This document shows, in pieces, positions 43,526-56,177 of a DNA stretch of 64,000 nt (positions are counted from its first letter, which is position 1; every line of letters begins with the position of its first letter). Position numbers and translations under genes: made by a program. This DNA comes from Adiantum capillus-veneris (taxonomy: Eukaryota > Streptophyta > Polypodiopsida > Polypodiales > Pteridaceae): the NCBI GenBank assembly GCA_014529385.2, contig CM043966.1:141410211-141474210 (forward strand), read 5' to 3'. A model generated the notes under the pieces. That model saw nothing but the letters and a program-made list of their open reading frames with translations, had not been told where the DNA came from and did not search any database.

Positions 43526-44415
43526 TCGTGTTTTGGTAGGCGGCTCCAGGCGGGTGGAGCTTCAGGTGTTTCATCTCAAGACGCTTGGTGATTCCTAGAC
43601 GAGTAGGAGCACCTATACTTGGCATTTTAAAATGCTGTCAGGTCTACAAGGTGAGGCAAGTAATGCTAGCCAAAGTCCCCTACACGCTGAAGGAATTGGC
43701 AAGCACTACACATAGTGTTCTAAAACCCCGGGGCGGTCACTTTTTAGAATGTGTATGCTATCACGTGAGTTAACCGGAGAGGATTATTAAAAGATCAAAA
43801 TGTATCAAAATGTATACATACAGAGGGGGGTGGGGGTTTTTTAAATAGGCACGTAGTGTAAATAGTATGTATATTGAGGTATTATTAATAACCTCTTGAA
43901 CGCACGTGATATAGGAAGCTTTTGATAAGTGACCACCCCGGGTCTAAAACACATTAGTGAAGGGAGGAAGTAGCTGCAAAGAGCCTGGGAGATAGTTCAA
44001 GCAGCATATCAATACGCAACCAAGGGAATCGGATATTTGGCATTTCAAAACGCATGTAGGAATAGAGTTTGGTGATATCAAGCATTTCAAAGCAAATGCC
44101 AAAAGGACCTTGAATTTCTAAAACCATGTGTGCTATAGACGTTGGTGCTTTTTGTTGGCATTTCAAAACGCCTATTGCAGCGCTTCTCAACAGCTACCCT
44201 TGGAGCAAGACGCTCATTAAAATAACTTTACAAGCTTCTCAAAACGGTCATTAAAATAACCTTACAAGCTTGTCGACAAAAGCATATCAAAAAGCTACAA
44301 GTTTTGGCATCCAATACTATTAAAAGCAAGGGGTCATTTCATCTCAATACGCTCTCTAAGGTGCAAGCAAAGACAACAACACAACCTCATTACAAGGCTT
44401 CTTAAAGACTTTAGT

Positions 44416-45292
44416 ATGGCATCAAAAGTTGATAGATTCAATGGAACCGGCTTTCATACCTGGCAAATCAAAGTGAAGGACTATCTAATGTGCAAGAATC
44501 TCTAGAGCGTAGTCAAGCTCATTTCAACAAACAAAACTGGCATATCCGTTGCTGTTACAAGAGCGCTATCTGCCGAGCAACGATGCAAAAACGATCAAGC
44601 ATTACGAGCTATCTTGAAATCTCTTGAAGATGATTTTATTAATTATCTAGATGACGTGCAATCTGCAAACGTTTCTTGGATGGAGCTAGAGAAAGTGTTT
44701 GGTCCTAAAGCCAAATACTCCAAAATGAGCCTTAAAATGGAACTGTATCCTCTTTCTATGCGTGATGACGAGAATATTGTAGCTTTAGCTAACAGATTGA
44801 AAAGCATCCGCACCCAACTGATTTATATTGAAGCCCCTGTGCTAGATGAAGATCTTACAGCTGTTTTAGTCAATAGCCTACCTATAGAATTTCATCAAAT
44901 TGTAAGTATTTTAAAGGACAAGGATCCGCTGCTTTCTTTGGACGGTATCGTTAATTCCTTGCAAGAAGTAGAGAAAAAAGTACCACGTCTTAGTTTTGCC
45001 ATACCTACTGCATATGTAGCTTGTGGTTGCACTTCGACTACAACTTCAACCAGAACTACAACTTCAACCAGAACTACAACTTCAACCAGGCCTACTACCA
45101 GCACTAGACCTTGTGCGATATGTGGCCACAGTAATCGTCAAACTAAGGATTGTTTCAGCAAAAATCCTTGCATCCACTGTGAAAATACCAATCACCCTTG
45201 GATAAATGTTTTAAAAAGAACAAATGACAGATCAACATGGTTGAAAGGGATGAAGATGGTGAAGCACCGCTTCTTGTCAATAGTGATGTCCT
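44416..45292 (+). pseudogene. copia gag of the gag-only element
   Basis: Starts at ATG 44416 (MASKVDRFNGTGFHTWQIKV), the typical copia gag beginning. A TAG at 44503-44505 interrupts it, then the same frame is open from there to the knuckle region. The UBN2-like core includes LKMELYPLSMRDDENI. Two CCHC-like units follow (CAICGHSNRQTKDC and CIHCENTNHPW), both imperfect. Near 45180-45240 the frame shifts to one ending EDGEAPLLVNSDVL and a stop at about 45290, so the original gag was about 290 residues with no protease after it. It probably supplied or mimicked capsid for a gag-only element. Confidence 0.78.
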
Positions 45293-45566
45293 TTAGTTTT
45301 CAGTTTGTTTTATGTTGCTTTTATGTCAATCATTTGTCAATCAAATGTACGGGTTGTAGACATTGTCACACCTCAGTGGTAAGACTGCCCTTTTGTGTTT
45401 GGTTCTCAATTCTTGTAGTCTCATGTTGATGGTTGTTTGGGGGAAGTGCACACACACACCTATGTTGTTATCGAGGGAGGGGACTTCTACTCACAGTTTC
45501 AGGTGATTGAAGTCTACCATAGTTTGTATCAAGTCCGTTGTTAGTGGTTCAGGCTTGAGGGGGGGT

Positions 45567-45929
<363 letters not shown>

Positions 45930-45934
45930 CATGC

Positions 45935-46814
45935 CGCCTCTCTCTCTTTTATTGGATGAGGGAAATTTGGAGCATAATGGCCCTCTTCATCATAATTATA
46001 ACACCTGTCGTGCAATTACCTAGCCTTGCCTCCTCCTGGCCTTGGCTGCCCTTTGTCCATAACACTTATATGCAGCTCTTGCATTTGTTCACTCAAATCT
46101 TGAGCAGTATGTACCCATTGTTGAGGAATTGCTACCGCTCCCAAGTTTGCTTGGTTATCCGCTTGAACTTCTTCTCTCGGACTTGGAGTAGGATTGGGAG
46201 CCATCAACTCATACCCTAATGTGCCTTGCTCGATTTTCTTCTTGATTTTTATGCTCTTTGCCTGTGCAATAGTAGCTGCCCCATTATAATTCTCCGGGCC
46301 CTTGAAAGCCACCTTTTCTTGAACCTTGGATGCACACATGCCATGAATCTTTCCCACTTAATGTACTCATCGCCATTAGCCAATTGCATAGAATGGCAAA
46401 ATCTCTCTAGCATGCTTCAAAACGGGTGAGAAAAACTCCAAACTCCTCGTTCACATCCTGCTTCAAATTCTTTAATCTTGCATCTAAATCAATAAGAGAT
46501 ACCTATTTCCAAAATTCCTACAAAAATTGACTCCACAAAGCCAGCCAAATGAACCTCGGTTTGCCTTCCAAAGCATCGAACCACGTCTTTTATCTTCCTC
46601 ACATTTGCAGTGGAGTTGTTTGCATCTTGGTATCCTCGGTTGGCATATGCAACGATAACATGTACAGCTCAAAGTCGGCTATCCACTCCTTGGGACCATA
46701 GCCTCGTGATGCCATCCTTCCTTGATAAGAAACCACGTCTAATCCAACGAACAACCAGATGCTCCTCGGTGGGGGCACTAGAAGATGGAGAGGGGGAGTG
46801 GGAAACACACCCAT
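45935..46814 (-). pseudogene. gag of the old gypsy element, decayed
   Basis: Reading leftward, the minus strand has a gag core start (YGPKEWIADFELYMLSL), several stops, AALWSQF-like and FGVFLTRFEAC segments, a Gln- and Pro-rich linker and a degenerate knuckle (CYNYDEEGHYAPNF, second and last Cys lost). It stops at the copia insertion site, and the frame resumes at 31940 on the other side of the insert. The 5' non-coding part and LTR lie to the right. Confidence 0.75.
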
Positions 46815-48661
46815 TACACATCACAATTGTCTCTCAAAAACCCAGGGTACTCTCGACGCCCCACTCCTCTCAATTTCACCTTCAAACTTTCACAATTTCA
46901 ATCGCAAACAACTGACACATACATCCCAACAACACAAGCCCAAGCTCTTGGAGAAACCACAACCATTGTACCACACTTGCTTCAATTACACACATCCCAC
47001 ACCCGCAAAACTTCTCTCTCACTCTCTCTTTGCACCACACAAGCCACGATTCGGGGGGAACAGTCACACACCGACATCGCACAATCGGGGGCAAAAACAC
47101 GAACAGGTAGAGAAGTGGGGGGTGGGAGAGATCGACAGCAAGAAGAATCAAATATTTGGGCTTGTTTTCTCCTTCAATCTTGGTTAAAATTGTGCTTCTT
47201 CTTCTTCTTCCTCGCTCACTCTTCACAAGGGCTGCTCTCCACTCTAAAACTTCAAAAAAGACTCTCCCCCAGGGCATGTGAGGCCTCCTTTTAATAGCCA
47301 ACAACTCCCTTTTTTTTAGCTTGAACTTGCATGAAACACTGCTTTTTCCCGACTTGACTTGGATGCCAAGGCATGTGGGAGGTGCGTGTGAGCACAAGGG
47401 CTACTCTCCACTCTAAAACTTCAAAAAAAACTCTCCCCTAGGGCATGTGAGGCCTCCTTTTTCTAGCCAACAACTCCCTTCTTTTTAGCTTGAACTTGCA
47501 TGAAACAACACCTTTTCCTGGCTTGACTTGGATGCCAAGGCATGTGGGAGGCGTGTGTGAGCACCCTATGAGCCAAGGGGGGGAGTGACAACCGCACGGG
47601 CACTGCCCCTTCTTCAAAATAATGTGGCCATTTATGGGCGTGTGAGGACACCCACAGATGAACTGGTCATGCCATCATCTTCTACGCGCGAGCGGTGCAG
47701 CCCGCTATCACCTAGGAGTGCCAACACGCATTGAAAATTTTCCAATGACCACCGCGAATAGCAACTGGCAAGCGGCCATCGCCAACGAGCTTAAGGGCTA
47801 CATGCCCCTTGGTGTTGACTAATGAAGGGATTACTTTGCATACAAATATTGTGTGATTTTGGGCCCGTCCACTGCATGTGGGACTACCCTTTACCATGTG
47901 GTGGCTCTACAAACTTCACCCCTCCCCCCCCCCCAAATGCCTTCCAACTTCCATGAACTTCAAAATTTTCACACAAAAGAACTTTTTTTTCCCTCGACTT
48001 CTATTGCCTGCAGTTAGGTGCTCACCAATCCAATGGCCGGGCTGTTGAATCCCAGTGGAAGCCTTGGTTCTCGGTTGTAGAATGTACAGACCCTGCCGTC
48101 TTTTGACTTTCCTAGGCACTCCAATCAATGCGACAAACACTCAAAAAAACCATATGGCACTGCATTGTTTACAATTGCCGCCAGCTCCCAATTTTAATAC
48201 TTTGTTTATCCGATGCCCAATTAACAAGCCGTAAACTCCCATGGCCTTCACTTTTTGCATAAAACACATACAATTCCTGGCAAAGCTCAAAAAGTCTCAG
48301 ATGGCACACAGACCAAGGCGACCAAACCAACTCAGAAGTGGCCCTCGATGAAACTTCAACTAACAATAATTGGGCAACCGCAACTCCAAATGACGATTTG
48401 AAAAGACCAAGATGCTCCACATTATGAGCTCTACACATCGATACAATGAAATCATCTCTGACCACCTACCATCACTTGGCCTATTCGTCTCAGATGTGCA
48501 ATGCACTCCAACTTTGAACAACCATATATTTCTTCATGTAGCTTCCTTTGATGAGCAGTTTGGACCAGCTTATAAAGCATATTGAGGGCCACCTATGGCA
48601 CTCCCACTTATGCACTTTCAACACCTTGACCATGCACCTCTGACAGTCACCATAATAGAGC
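46815..48661. other. Leader/LTR region of the old gypsy, no gene
   Basis: No coding domain. It contains the 170-bp tandem duplication at 47229-47572 and, at its right end, the candidate LTR repeat. LTR limits and primer site are not recognised. Confidence 0.45.
47229..47572. repeat. Tandem duplication, about 170 bp x 2
   Basis: GGGCTGCTCTCCACTC at 47229 recurs as GGGCTACTCTCCACTC at about 47398, and both copies run through AGGGCATGTGAGGCCTCC to GGATGCCAAGGCATGTGGGA. They differ by scattered substitutions. Confidence 0.9.
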
Positions 48662-48804
48662 ATTCTGGCCCTAAAAACCACATATAGCATACATAATCGT
48701 TGCTCCTTGCTTGCTCTTGACCTTCACAGTTGCTCCATCACTTTAGCATGCCCTTGATCCTGCTTTGCACTCTTTGCAGCACCAACCAGCTTTGGTTGCA
48801 CCAA
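48662..48804 (-). repeat. Candidate 5' LTR remnant of the old gypsy element
   Basis: Partner of 27865-28022: AGAGCATTCTGGCCCTAAAAACC through GGTTGCACCA. The match ends at about 48804 in CACCA, so this is probably the right-hand end of the element. Confidence 0.6.
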
Positions 48805-49603
48805 CGTGTCGAAACAAGAAAGTAAAAAAGTCTTCATTATTTTTAACATTGAATCAATGACTCCTCCATAGTATATACCAATCATCACTGTCACTAATGA
48901 CTGTCAAAACTGTCTATAAGTTGCAGTCGTCCGGTATTCTGTTCGTTTTCAGCAGATGAAAAGTGAGGGCCCAAGAATTTGTGAAGCAAACTCTACACAC
49001 CCACACTACACGTTGTCGTGCCGCTTTGCGGGCACGGGGTGAAAGATGTTAATTTGCATACATTTTGGAGGTTTTTCCAAGCTTATGATTTATGCCAAAA
49101 GCTGTTATGACATTAGGAGGTTTTGCCAAGCTTATGATTTATGCCAAAAGCTGTATGCCAATTGTGGATCTAGGGCCAAGAAATGAAGCTACTTTCTGTA
49201 AGATGAGTTGCAATGATGCTACCAAAATGTGGTTTTATAGGACAAACTTTTAGTGTTTGACATGCTCTCCATTCCTATCTTTACGGCTTGTCAATCGGAG
49301 TCCGGATGAGAAAGATATGGGCAACACAATATTTTCTGGGGGCCAATTCTGCTGGTGTTTGGTCCTATCTCAGGTGTGTGTTGATGAAGCACAAACAAGT
49401 TTAACAAGGGTCGGTTGCTAGTTCTTGACATGGGCTACAACATGTGTTTTTACAAGGCCCAAAATGGGTGTTAGATGCTCAACTTATGACCGGATCAGTG
49501 GAAAACTGATGAAAGAGAAAATAAGATTGTGCTTGATACTACCTTGGGTGACATGCGATTTACTTGAGGAGCTTCCAATCTAGGATGTTAGCTCTAAAAT
49601 ATT
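48805..49603. other. Spacer with a 48-bp tandem duplication
   Basis: No gene recognised. GGAGGTTTTKCCAAGCTTAT with TGCCAAAAGCTGT occurs twice in tandem (49066-49114 and 49115-49157). Confidence 0.55.
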
Positions 49604-49822
49604 GTGAATGTCATCTCTTGTAGTACATTGATTGCATATAAGTCCAATAAGGCTTGGGCTTTGGGGTTTTTTTGGCGACAGATGTTGTGGCTGACAATGC
49701 TTTCGCGGATATGTAAGTCAAATGTGGTGCCTTTACCAAAGCAATCACTCATGCCAGGTGGGGCTCTTGGAGACATGCTAAGCATTGCCTTGGTGGATAT
49801 ATACGCCAAGTATGGTGGCTAA
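49604..49822 (+). pseudogene. PPR protein gene remnant
   Basis: Three pieces of PPR repeats follow one another in two frames: NVISCSTLIAY with FFWRQM; then VVADNAF.DM.VKCGAFTKA, with a stop where Tyr-Ala is expected; then LGDMLSIALVDIYAKYGG. Plant PPR repeats read VVSWNTLIAGY and GNALVDMYAKCGALxKA. Frames shift and stop, so this is a relic. No DYW or other C-terminal domain is seen. Confidence 0.62.
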
Positions 49823-50271
49823 CCAATGGCCGCCCACTATAGCAACCAATGGCCGCCCATTGGGGAGTGAAAAGGGCCGCCAGTCAAATTAGGGTTTTCT
49901 TTAATGAGATGTGAATGGGAAAAGGCAAAAGAGGAGGGCGATGGAATCAGTAGCAAACGAGCAGCACTGAGGGGGTTGGGAAGTTCGCACATGGCGACAC
50001 AATGCTTGGTTGGCTTCACCACTGAAGGGAGGAAGAACCTGTAAGGTTTTCAGTTTCCGAAACCTTCAAAACTGCACTAAGCTTGAAAAACTTAATGGAA
50101 AACACTATTGTAGGACTCCAAACACTATTAATTTTGGTATTTTTGGAATTATAAGCAGAGCTTTACTATGTTTAGAAATTTTCAGAATCTGATTCCGATA
50201 AAAACGGGAACAGTTACGGGTCCTGGAAAATTACCATAGAACTTTAATTAATAACAAAAATTGGATGGTTT
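49823..50271. other. Spacer, no gene seen
   Basis: Contains a direct duplication of CAACCAATGGCCGCCCAYT (49819-49860) and ends with GTTT, the left flank of the TRIM-like element. Confidence 0.5.
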
Positions 50272-50445
50272 TGTAGTGTGCTCACTACAAGACCCTTGAG
50301 AGAGAGACTGGACCAAACTCAGCTTTCCCTCAACGAGTGAGGCAGCTCCTTATATTGATAACTAGAAGGAGTACAACTATCTTGGCATCTACCCGAGGGT
50401 TCACACATGGCGGTTCATACCAAGGCTGTCCGGCCACACACCACA
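50272..50445 (-). repeat. TRIM-like 3' LTR, 174 bp
   Basis: TGTAGTGTGCTCACTAC to CACACCACA. A TATA-like ATATAAGG is present on the minus strand in both LTRs. Confidence 0.92.
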
Positions 50446-52126
50446 CCTCCCCCCTTAGGGAGAAAAAGATGAACATCTTTTTACAAGATTGGACTAAGAA
50501 GGGACTCAACATGACTGAAGGGACTGCATCACTCCAATGCCTCATCCATGGGGAGTGAGCTTACAACGGCTTAGGGGCTAGAAACTGAACTCGAGGGACT
50601 AGACTCGACATCATGCCGATCATCATCAAGGCATGGAACTCATACATCTCGCTTGTGCAAACATTAGGTCGCTATCCCAATGTAATGGACAAGACGAGGA
50701 AGGACTAACTGAGGATTGGGTGGGAAATTTTTGCGACATGCATCCCTTCCCAAAGGAGCTTGGTGTGATTGTGAGTTTATTTGAACAAAAACTGAAAATT
50801 CCAAGAACTGAAATCAGTAGCAAAAGGCACCTCTGCAACCAAGTTGCAATAACTCCTTTTGTCGGCACAATGTGAGTGCATTGCATGTTGCACTTGGATC
50901 CCAACGAGCAACATGGGACTAGCAGCGTAGGAATGGAGAACATTATTGTTACAAGAACATGCGTACAAGAACTGTTACAAGAGCAAGAAACACGCCAAGA
51001 AATGAGCTGACCCGGTTCTTGATCTTTTGCCCTCCCCACGAGGATTGCTGCATGAATACTCCCCACCAGAGCCTTGTTGGAGTACAAGCTGAGTTCCTGC
51101 AAGGAGGTGGGCAATTCCAGAGGAATTCTGGTGTGCTGCCTCATGATGCACTCCGAGATGAGCAGCGTGCGCAGAAATAAGAGTTACGGAAGCATGGCCG
51201 GAATGGTGGCACAAAATTTGCAGGTCTGTTGCATGCCGCTACCAAACTTGAGTCACGTGCATCAGATTATTGCCAAGGCCTAAGTCCTTGCACATCACCA
51301 TTCCCTGAAAAAGGTCCTGCGTGCAAGGGAGAGGGTGCAATGAAGTGATATTGGGACATAGCGAGACAGGGTGCAGTGATGGGGCTGGCGAGTGTTGCAC
51401 GTGTTTGCCCAAGGAAATAAAAATGAATTTACGTAAATAGTGCAGGAGCTGAGTCGAGGAAGTTGAGGCTTCATTAAGGATGTTGATGCTGCAGCGGACG
51501 ACCATCCAGGTACTGAGGTAAAGCGCTGAGCAACCTTGCTAGAGTTGGTGATTCTGCCCTTCTACGCTGTGTCGATGACACTTGGTGTCGGCAGGGACTG
51601 TAACTGTGTGACAGGGACAGGTCTGAGGACTTGTGGGCGCCTCCGAGCTCATCTGAGGATAACTGGGGTGGGCCGGTTCCATTTTTTATGTTTTTTGTAG
51701 CAGATTTCTCCTTCTTGTGAGCGGCGAACTAGGGCATAAGAGCTCGATCTGGCTCTGCTACTTAGCTGCAAAGATGAGCGATGCTAGAGCTGGAAAAGAA
51801 ACTTAGCAGCTTGGGCTGTTCGTAGGGCCGATTTGGAGGTGAGCTTGAAATCTTCCGAGTCTCGTTGTAGAGTACCACCTTCGAGAAGGTCGATGGTGCT
51901 GTAGGGGTTGGAGATGCACTTGAGGATGAGTACTCGATAGGCTGGGGTTGTGGTTCTACGTCCTTGAAACAGGACAGAACAAGTGGACATTGTTGTGGAC
52001 TGGAAGATTATACTCGTACAAGGCAAAGCCTACCCAGGATCAAACGTGAAGCTCGCCATGGCACGAAATCAAGAAAGTGAAAAAGAAACCCAAGAAACCC
52101 TTCTAACTGCCCGTCTCCTCCACCAA

Positions 52127-52300
52127 TGTAGTGTGCTCACTACAAGACCCTTGAGAGAGAGACTGGACCAAACTCAGCTTTCCCTCAACGAGTGAGGCAG
52201 CTCCTTATATTGATAACTAGAAGGAGTACAATTATCTTGGCATCTACCCGAGGGTTCACACATGGCGGTTCATACCAAGGCTGTCCGGCCACACACCACA
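52127..52300 (-). repeat. TRIM-like 5' LTR, 174 bp
   Basis: Same length as the left copy. Directly left of it the minus strand reads TTGGTGGAGGAGACGGGC, presumably the primer site, though I cannot match it to a tRNA from memory. Confidence 0.92.
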
Positions 52301-55118
52301 GTTTCATTATTAATCATTAGCAAAGACTTCTTTACGCTAAGGTTCTAGAGTTAGATAGAAAAATCCAAATTTCATCATTAAAGATCTGCAAAAATCAACC
52401 AGGCAAATTCTGGAAGGTATGGGGTGAGTGTGGAAGCTGGGGAAACTTGCCAGGAGCAGTGATGGCTGAAAATGGCGCAAATTTCAAGCTGGGGGGCTGC
52501 TTCGACTAGGGGAAAGCTGCCAAAATCTGCCAGATGCCCAGAAAAAGTTATAAATAGGACCTTTCTCTTCATATTTTGTAGACTCGGAGCCTTGAGAATT
52601 TCTCTCTCATCTAGGGAGAAAAACTATGCAGAAATCATTAGAGTTTAATCTCTAATTGATTAACCCTAATGGCTGCCGAAATGGCTCCCAAGAGAACCAG
52701 GGGGAACCCTTTGACTGAAGATGAAGATGTTAGTAACAAACGCAACAAAGCAACTAACGACCATGAAGCAAGGCCTAGCCATAGGCCAACAGAGGAGAGT
52801 TTACGGGCACTGCCCCACAGCAGATGGACGACCAGTCCCAGGTGGATTTCAATTATGCCATTAATAGCCTTTAGAGTTCATTTTAAGTTAAGCATTGCAT
52901 ACGTAAGATTAGGAAGGAAAAAAAACTAGCTGTAAATGGAAGGTAACTTCCACGAAACCCGCGAGCAATGATTGTAATTAGGAAAGGACTGATTGGGTTA
53001 TGACTGGTTGAAATAGGAAAGAAATGTTTGGCCATCCTTAAGACAGCTTGTCTCAAGACACCTCTGATTCCTTGGAAATATTTTACTCCAGGTAATGAGT
53101 AATGATGGAGATACCATCATGGAGGAGTCGGTTACCTCGGCACATGTGGAGTCTTTACCCTGTGCTTGTTTATGTTTATGGATAGTACTTTTAAGTTTAT
53201 CCTAGAGGAACCGCCTGGTTGCATGGGCAACTGTTTTTGGCGTATGGGCGCCCGGACTTTGGATGAAGACTTTCCACCCCGGTTATATAAATAAGGAATG
53301 GGTGCCGTTTTTCACCCTTGTATAGGTGGTCTTGAGACAAGTTAGTATTGGTCCGGTACTGGTCAGTGATATCTTAAAATGACAGTACCTTGTCTTAAGT
53401 TTAAAGATGTCTATTTTCTGAAAGAATGTCTTCAATGCTGTTTTCAAAGGTTGTCTTAAGGAAATGCAGTTTGAAAAGTAAAAAAGAATTATTCTTTTAA
53501 TTGTGAAAAGAATGTGGTAGTAATTAAACAACAATAGAATCATGTGTGAGTGCGGGGTGGTAAGTGGGGATTGACTAAGGTTGTCAATCATGGATGGGTG
53601 GACCTGATTAGTCAAGTAACTATCCATTCCCGCGCTCTAAAACGTTTAGAACTTCTTCACTTGGACGAGGAATCCACCAGCGGCTATGCCCTCACATATG
53701 TTAGAGGGAAAAAAGCGTTGGCTAAGGAAACCTTAATCTAAAGGATGAAGATTTAGGGCCAGAATGTTTTTTTAGGGTCCCGTTTCCACTGCGAGACAGG
53801 ACTAGGTGTCTTCTAGGGCTATAAACCTAAACCATTGTCAATGGTAAGGGTGAATTCCCTGGAATTTTTCTTGTTTAAAGACTTTGACCTTTGTAGGCTT
53901 AGAGACCTGTCAATGGTTCCATCCCATTTTTGGTGTCGGTGGGTTTGGAGACCTTACAGAACCGAGATGCAAGGGCGCCTCATTTGGTACCAACGGCAGC
54001 AACTTTGGGGCAAGCCCTTGTTGACATGCCATGTCAACAAGGGGAGTTTTTTACGCTCCCTAGAAACGACGATGCCGTCCTTGCTTAGGGAGGGGATGCT
54101 ACAATTAAAAAAGGGCTTTTAGGGGCATGCAAAGGGGAGGAGAGAAAGAAAAACAGGAAGAATTGGAATGCGGGGAGAAGAAGGCGGAGGAAGAAGACCA
54201 TCAAGTTAGGGATTACCTGGCTCTCGACCTCAAGAGAGGAGAAGGAAGGCAAGTCTTGAGAGCTTTGCAGAGGGTGTGTGGAGCATGGGAAAGTAAGAGG
54301 AGAAGGGCAAGCAATGACAAGAAGCAGGAGGAGGAAGTACAAACTATTCTATTAGGGCCTCAAGCTCTTTCGAGCTCTCTTTATCTCTCTCCCTTTTTCC
54401 GAGCCAAGGGCTCTCCCTCGTGTCTTGTCATTTCAAATCTCTCTCTCTCTTGCTCTTATATCTTGAGAAAGACAAAGCTATGGTGATAGGAATTGATGAA
54501 CAACATCAAAAGCTTGAACAGAATATCTCACGGGGTTTTGGCTCTATCAAAAGGATATTTGAAGTAAATAATCTCTTGGAGGCAGCAATAGCCATGCAAA
54601 TCAAGCAATGCAAAGGAGATGCGTTCTGCAAGTTGAAGAGCGGTAAAAATCAAGCGAGCAGAGATAGAAGGGAAAATTGTGGGAACTGATGAGCAAAGGA
54701 GCTTTACAAGATGGGGATTCGCCTGGCGATTACAGATTGCTTCCATCGGATTGGGGATTTTTGGTTAGGGTTTGCAAATCAAAAGGAGTTGCGACAAGGT
54801 GTATGCAACCGGTTTGTAATAGGGTTATCAGAGATCAACAATTAGAAGCATCTATTGATTGCCGGCGCCAATTAAGTGTCGATATCTTGTCTCAATTTGT
54901 TTTCAACCATTAATTTTGCAATTGCTCTCTAAGTGTCACTATATACTCTTACTAACACTAAAATCTCTCATAACTGCACTCGTTCCCCTTGGTTTGCACC
55001 TCAACTACTTATTCGTCTACATCCAGAACTGAGTGCTTTCCCGATCGATGCGCACTCTGACAACATGCATCATGCTTGGATCAAAAGATACTTCAGCGTT
55101 GCATGAAAGACAGAAGCA
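52301..55118. other. Spacer, no confident gene
   Basis: Mostly non-coding. A frame at 52669-52929 begins MAAEMAPKRTRGNPLTEDED after a CT-rich, 5'UTR-like stretch; it could be a first exon or a gag start, but nothing downstream supports either. GA-rich DNA lies at 54130-54340 and CT-rich DNA at 54370-54450. Confidence 0.4.
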
Positions 55119-55403
55119 ATCACCTACGCATGCATCTTGAAGACATGTGGCTCTATCTAAGATACAGACATGGGCTAGTTTTAGCAGGTGAGATGTCGTG
55201 CTTGGTGCTGTCTTGATTGATATGTATTCCAAATGTGGTGCGCTTGAGAAAGCACAAAACGTGTTTGAGGTGCTTCTTGTCCAAAATGTCACCTCTTGGA
55301 ATACACTAATTGTGGGATGTGCGCAACAAGGGCAGTGCCACAAAGCTCTAGGGTGTTTTTAGTGGGTGCAAAGCAAGTGTATATTCCCAAATTCAGTCAC
55401 CTA
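55119..55403 (+). pseudogene. PPR protein gene remnant, cut by a copia LTR
   Basis: Reads ITYACILKTCGSI, then after a frame change VLGAVLIDMYSKCGALEKAQ, VFEVLLVQNVTSWNTLIVG, CAQQGQCHKALGCF and FPNSVTYV. These are the successive signature segments of plant PPR repeats (about three repeats). There are stops (for example TAA after CGSI and TAG after GCF). The homology ends at VTYV exactly where a copia-type LTR begins (55404). A relic, probably retroposed or duplicated; function lost. Confidence 0.8.
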
Positions 55404-55608
55404 TGTTAGGCCAGGTGGCCGTGTGAAACCACCCTTACTCATTTTCTTTCCTAATCAATATAGGGAGTGAAAGTGAGAGAGCTGACTACTCTCTCACTTT
55501 CCTCTCCACTAAACCATTGTGTTGTGCTTCATCCCCTCCCCCCTTCTCCTTCCCTCTCTTGCACACTCCTTCCCTCTCCAACACACTCCTTAGCAGCAAG
55601 CACTACAA
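55404..55608 (+). repeat. copia-type 5' LTR
   Basis: Starts TGTTAGGCCAGGTGG and ends CACTACA before the primer site. No partner is in the window, so limits rest on TG..CA ends, the primer site and the end of PPR homology at 55403. CT-rich second half. Confidence 0.7.
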
Positions 55609-55610
55609 TT

Positions 55611-55622
55611 GGTATCAGAGCC
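55611..55622 (+). promoter_or_regulatory. Primer binding site, initiator tRNA-Met type
   Basis: TGGTATCAGAGC, exact. Confidence 0.93.
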
Positions 55623-56140
55623 CAGGTTGTCGGCTTCCCCTCCTAGCTAACCGCGTGTGCACCAACCCCGAGCTTGAGAGCTTAAGGCAAGCAAAGCAGG
55701 AGATCTTAAAGGTAATGGAGCTTCAGCTCAGGCAACGAGTTCAATTATTTCTACAAGATAATGGAGCATTGAGCATAGCATGGAACCCTTGCAATCGGGC
55801 AGGTCGACAGCAAAGCAAGGGGTGAAACGGGGCCGTAAGCAATGCAATAATTCGGGCAGCGAGCAGGGAATACCGCCGAAGCAGCGTGTGTGGTGGCATA
55901 CACACACAGTGAGAGTAGCTTGAGGAGAACAAAGCGACTTGCAGAATCAGCCCGGGCTGAAAGTGCTGCTTGAGAATTGCAGTAGCCACACACACAAACA
56001 CACCCACACTGCAGCAAGATGCAGTGCCTGGAATTTGAATTTTGAGCATAGCCTAGCACGGCCAAGCAAGCAGAAGGGGCAGCGTGTAGACAATCCGGGC
56101 AGTGAGTAGAGCTCGAAGCTTATGCTTCTAGTGATGTTAA

Positions 56141-56177
<37 letters not shown>

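Larger units (their letters stand above)
50272..52300 (-). mobile_element. TRIM-like small LTR retrotransposon, 2.0 kb
   Basis: Two 174-bp LTRs (50272-50445 and 52127-52300) with TG..CA ends differ at one position that I can see (CAACTATC against CAATTATC). GTTT flanks both sides (50268-50271 and 52301-52304). The purine tract (CTAAGGGGGGAGG on the minus strand) is next to the left LTR, so it reads on the minus strand. The 1.7-kb interior has no recognisable retroviral domain. Small LTRs and no coding capacity fit a terminal-repeat retrotransposon in miniature, although the interior is longer than usual. The near-identity of the LTRs points to recent movement in trans. Confidence 0.85.

Noticed and set aside
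46759-47397. Overlapping 142-171-residue frames next to the old gag
   Set aside because: Three frames on two strands overlap with no domain or homology to each other. They lie in the leader/LTR region of the old gypsy.
50626-51144. 172-residue frame in the TRIM-like element
   Set aside because: Cys/Ser-rich and without a recognisable gag or pol motif. Competing frames exist on the other strand.
52669-52929. MAAEMAPKRTRG.. frame as a host gene
   Set aside because: Attractive start context and charged N terminus, but composition degrades after about 55 codons and nothing downstream continues it. Kept only as a remark.
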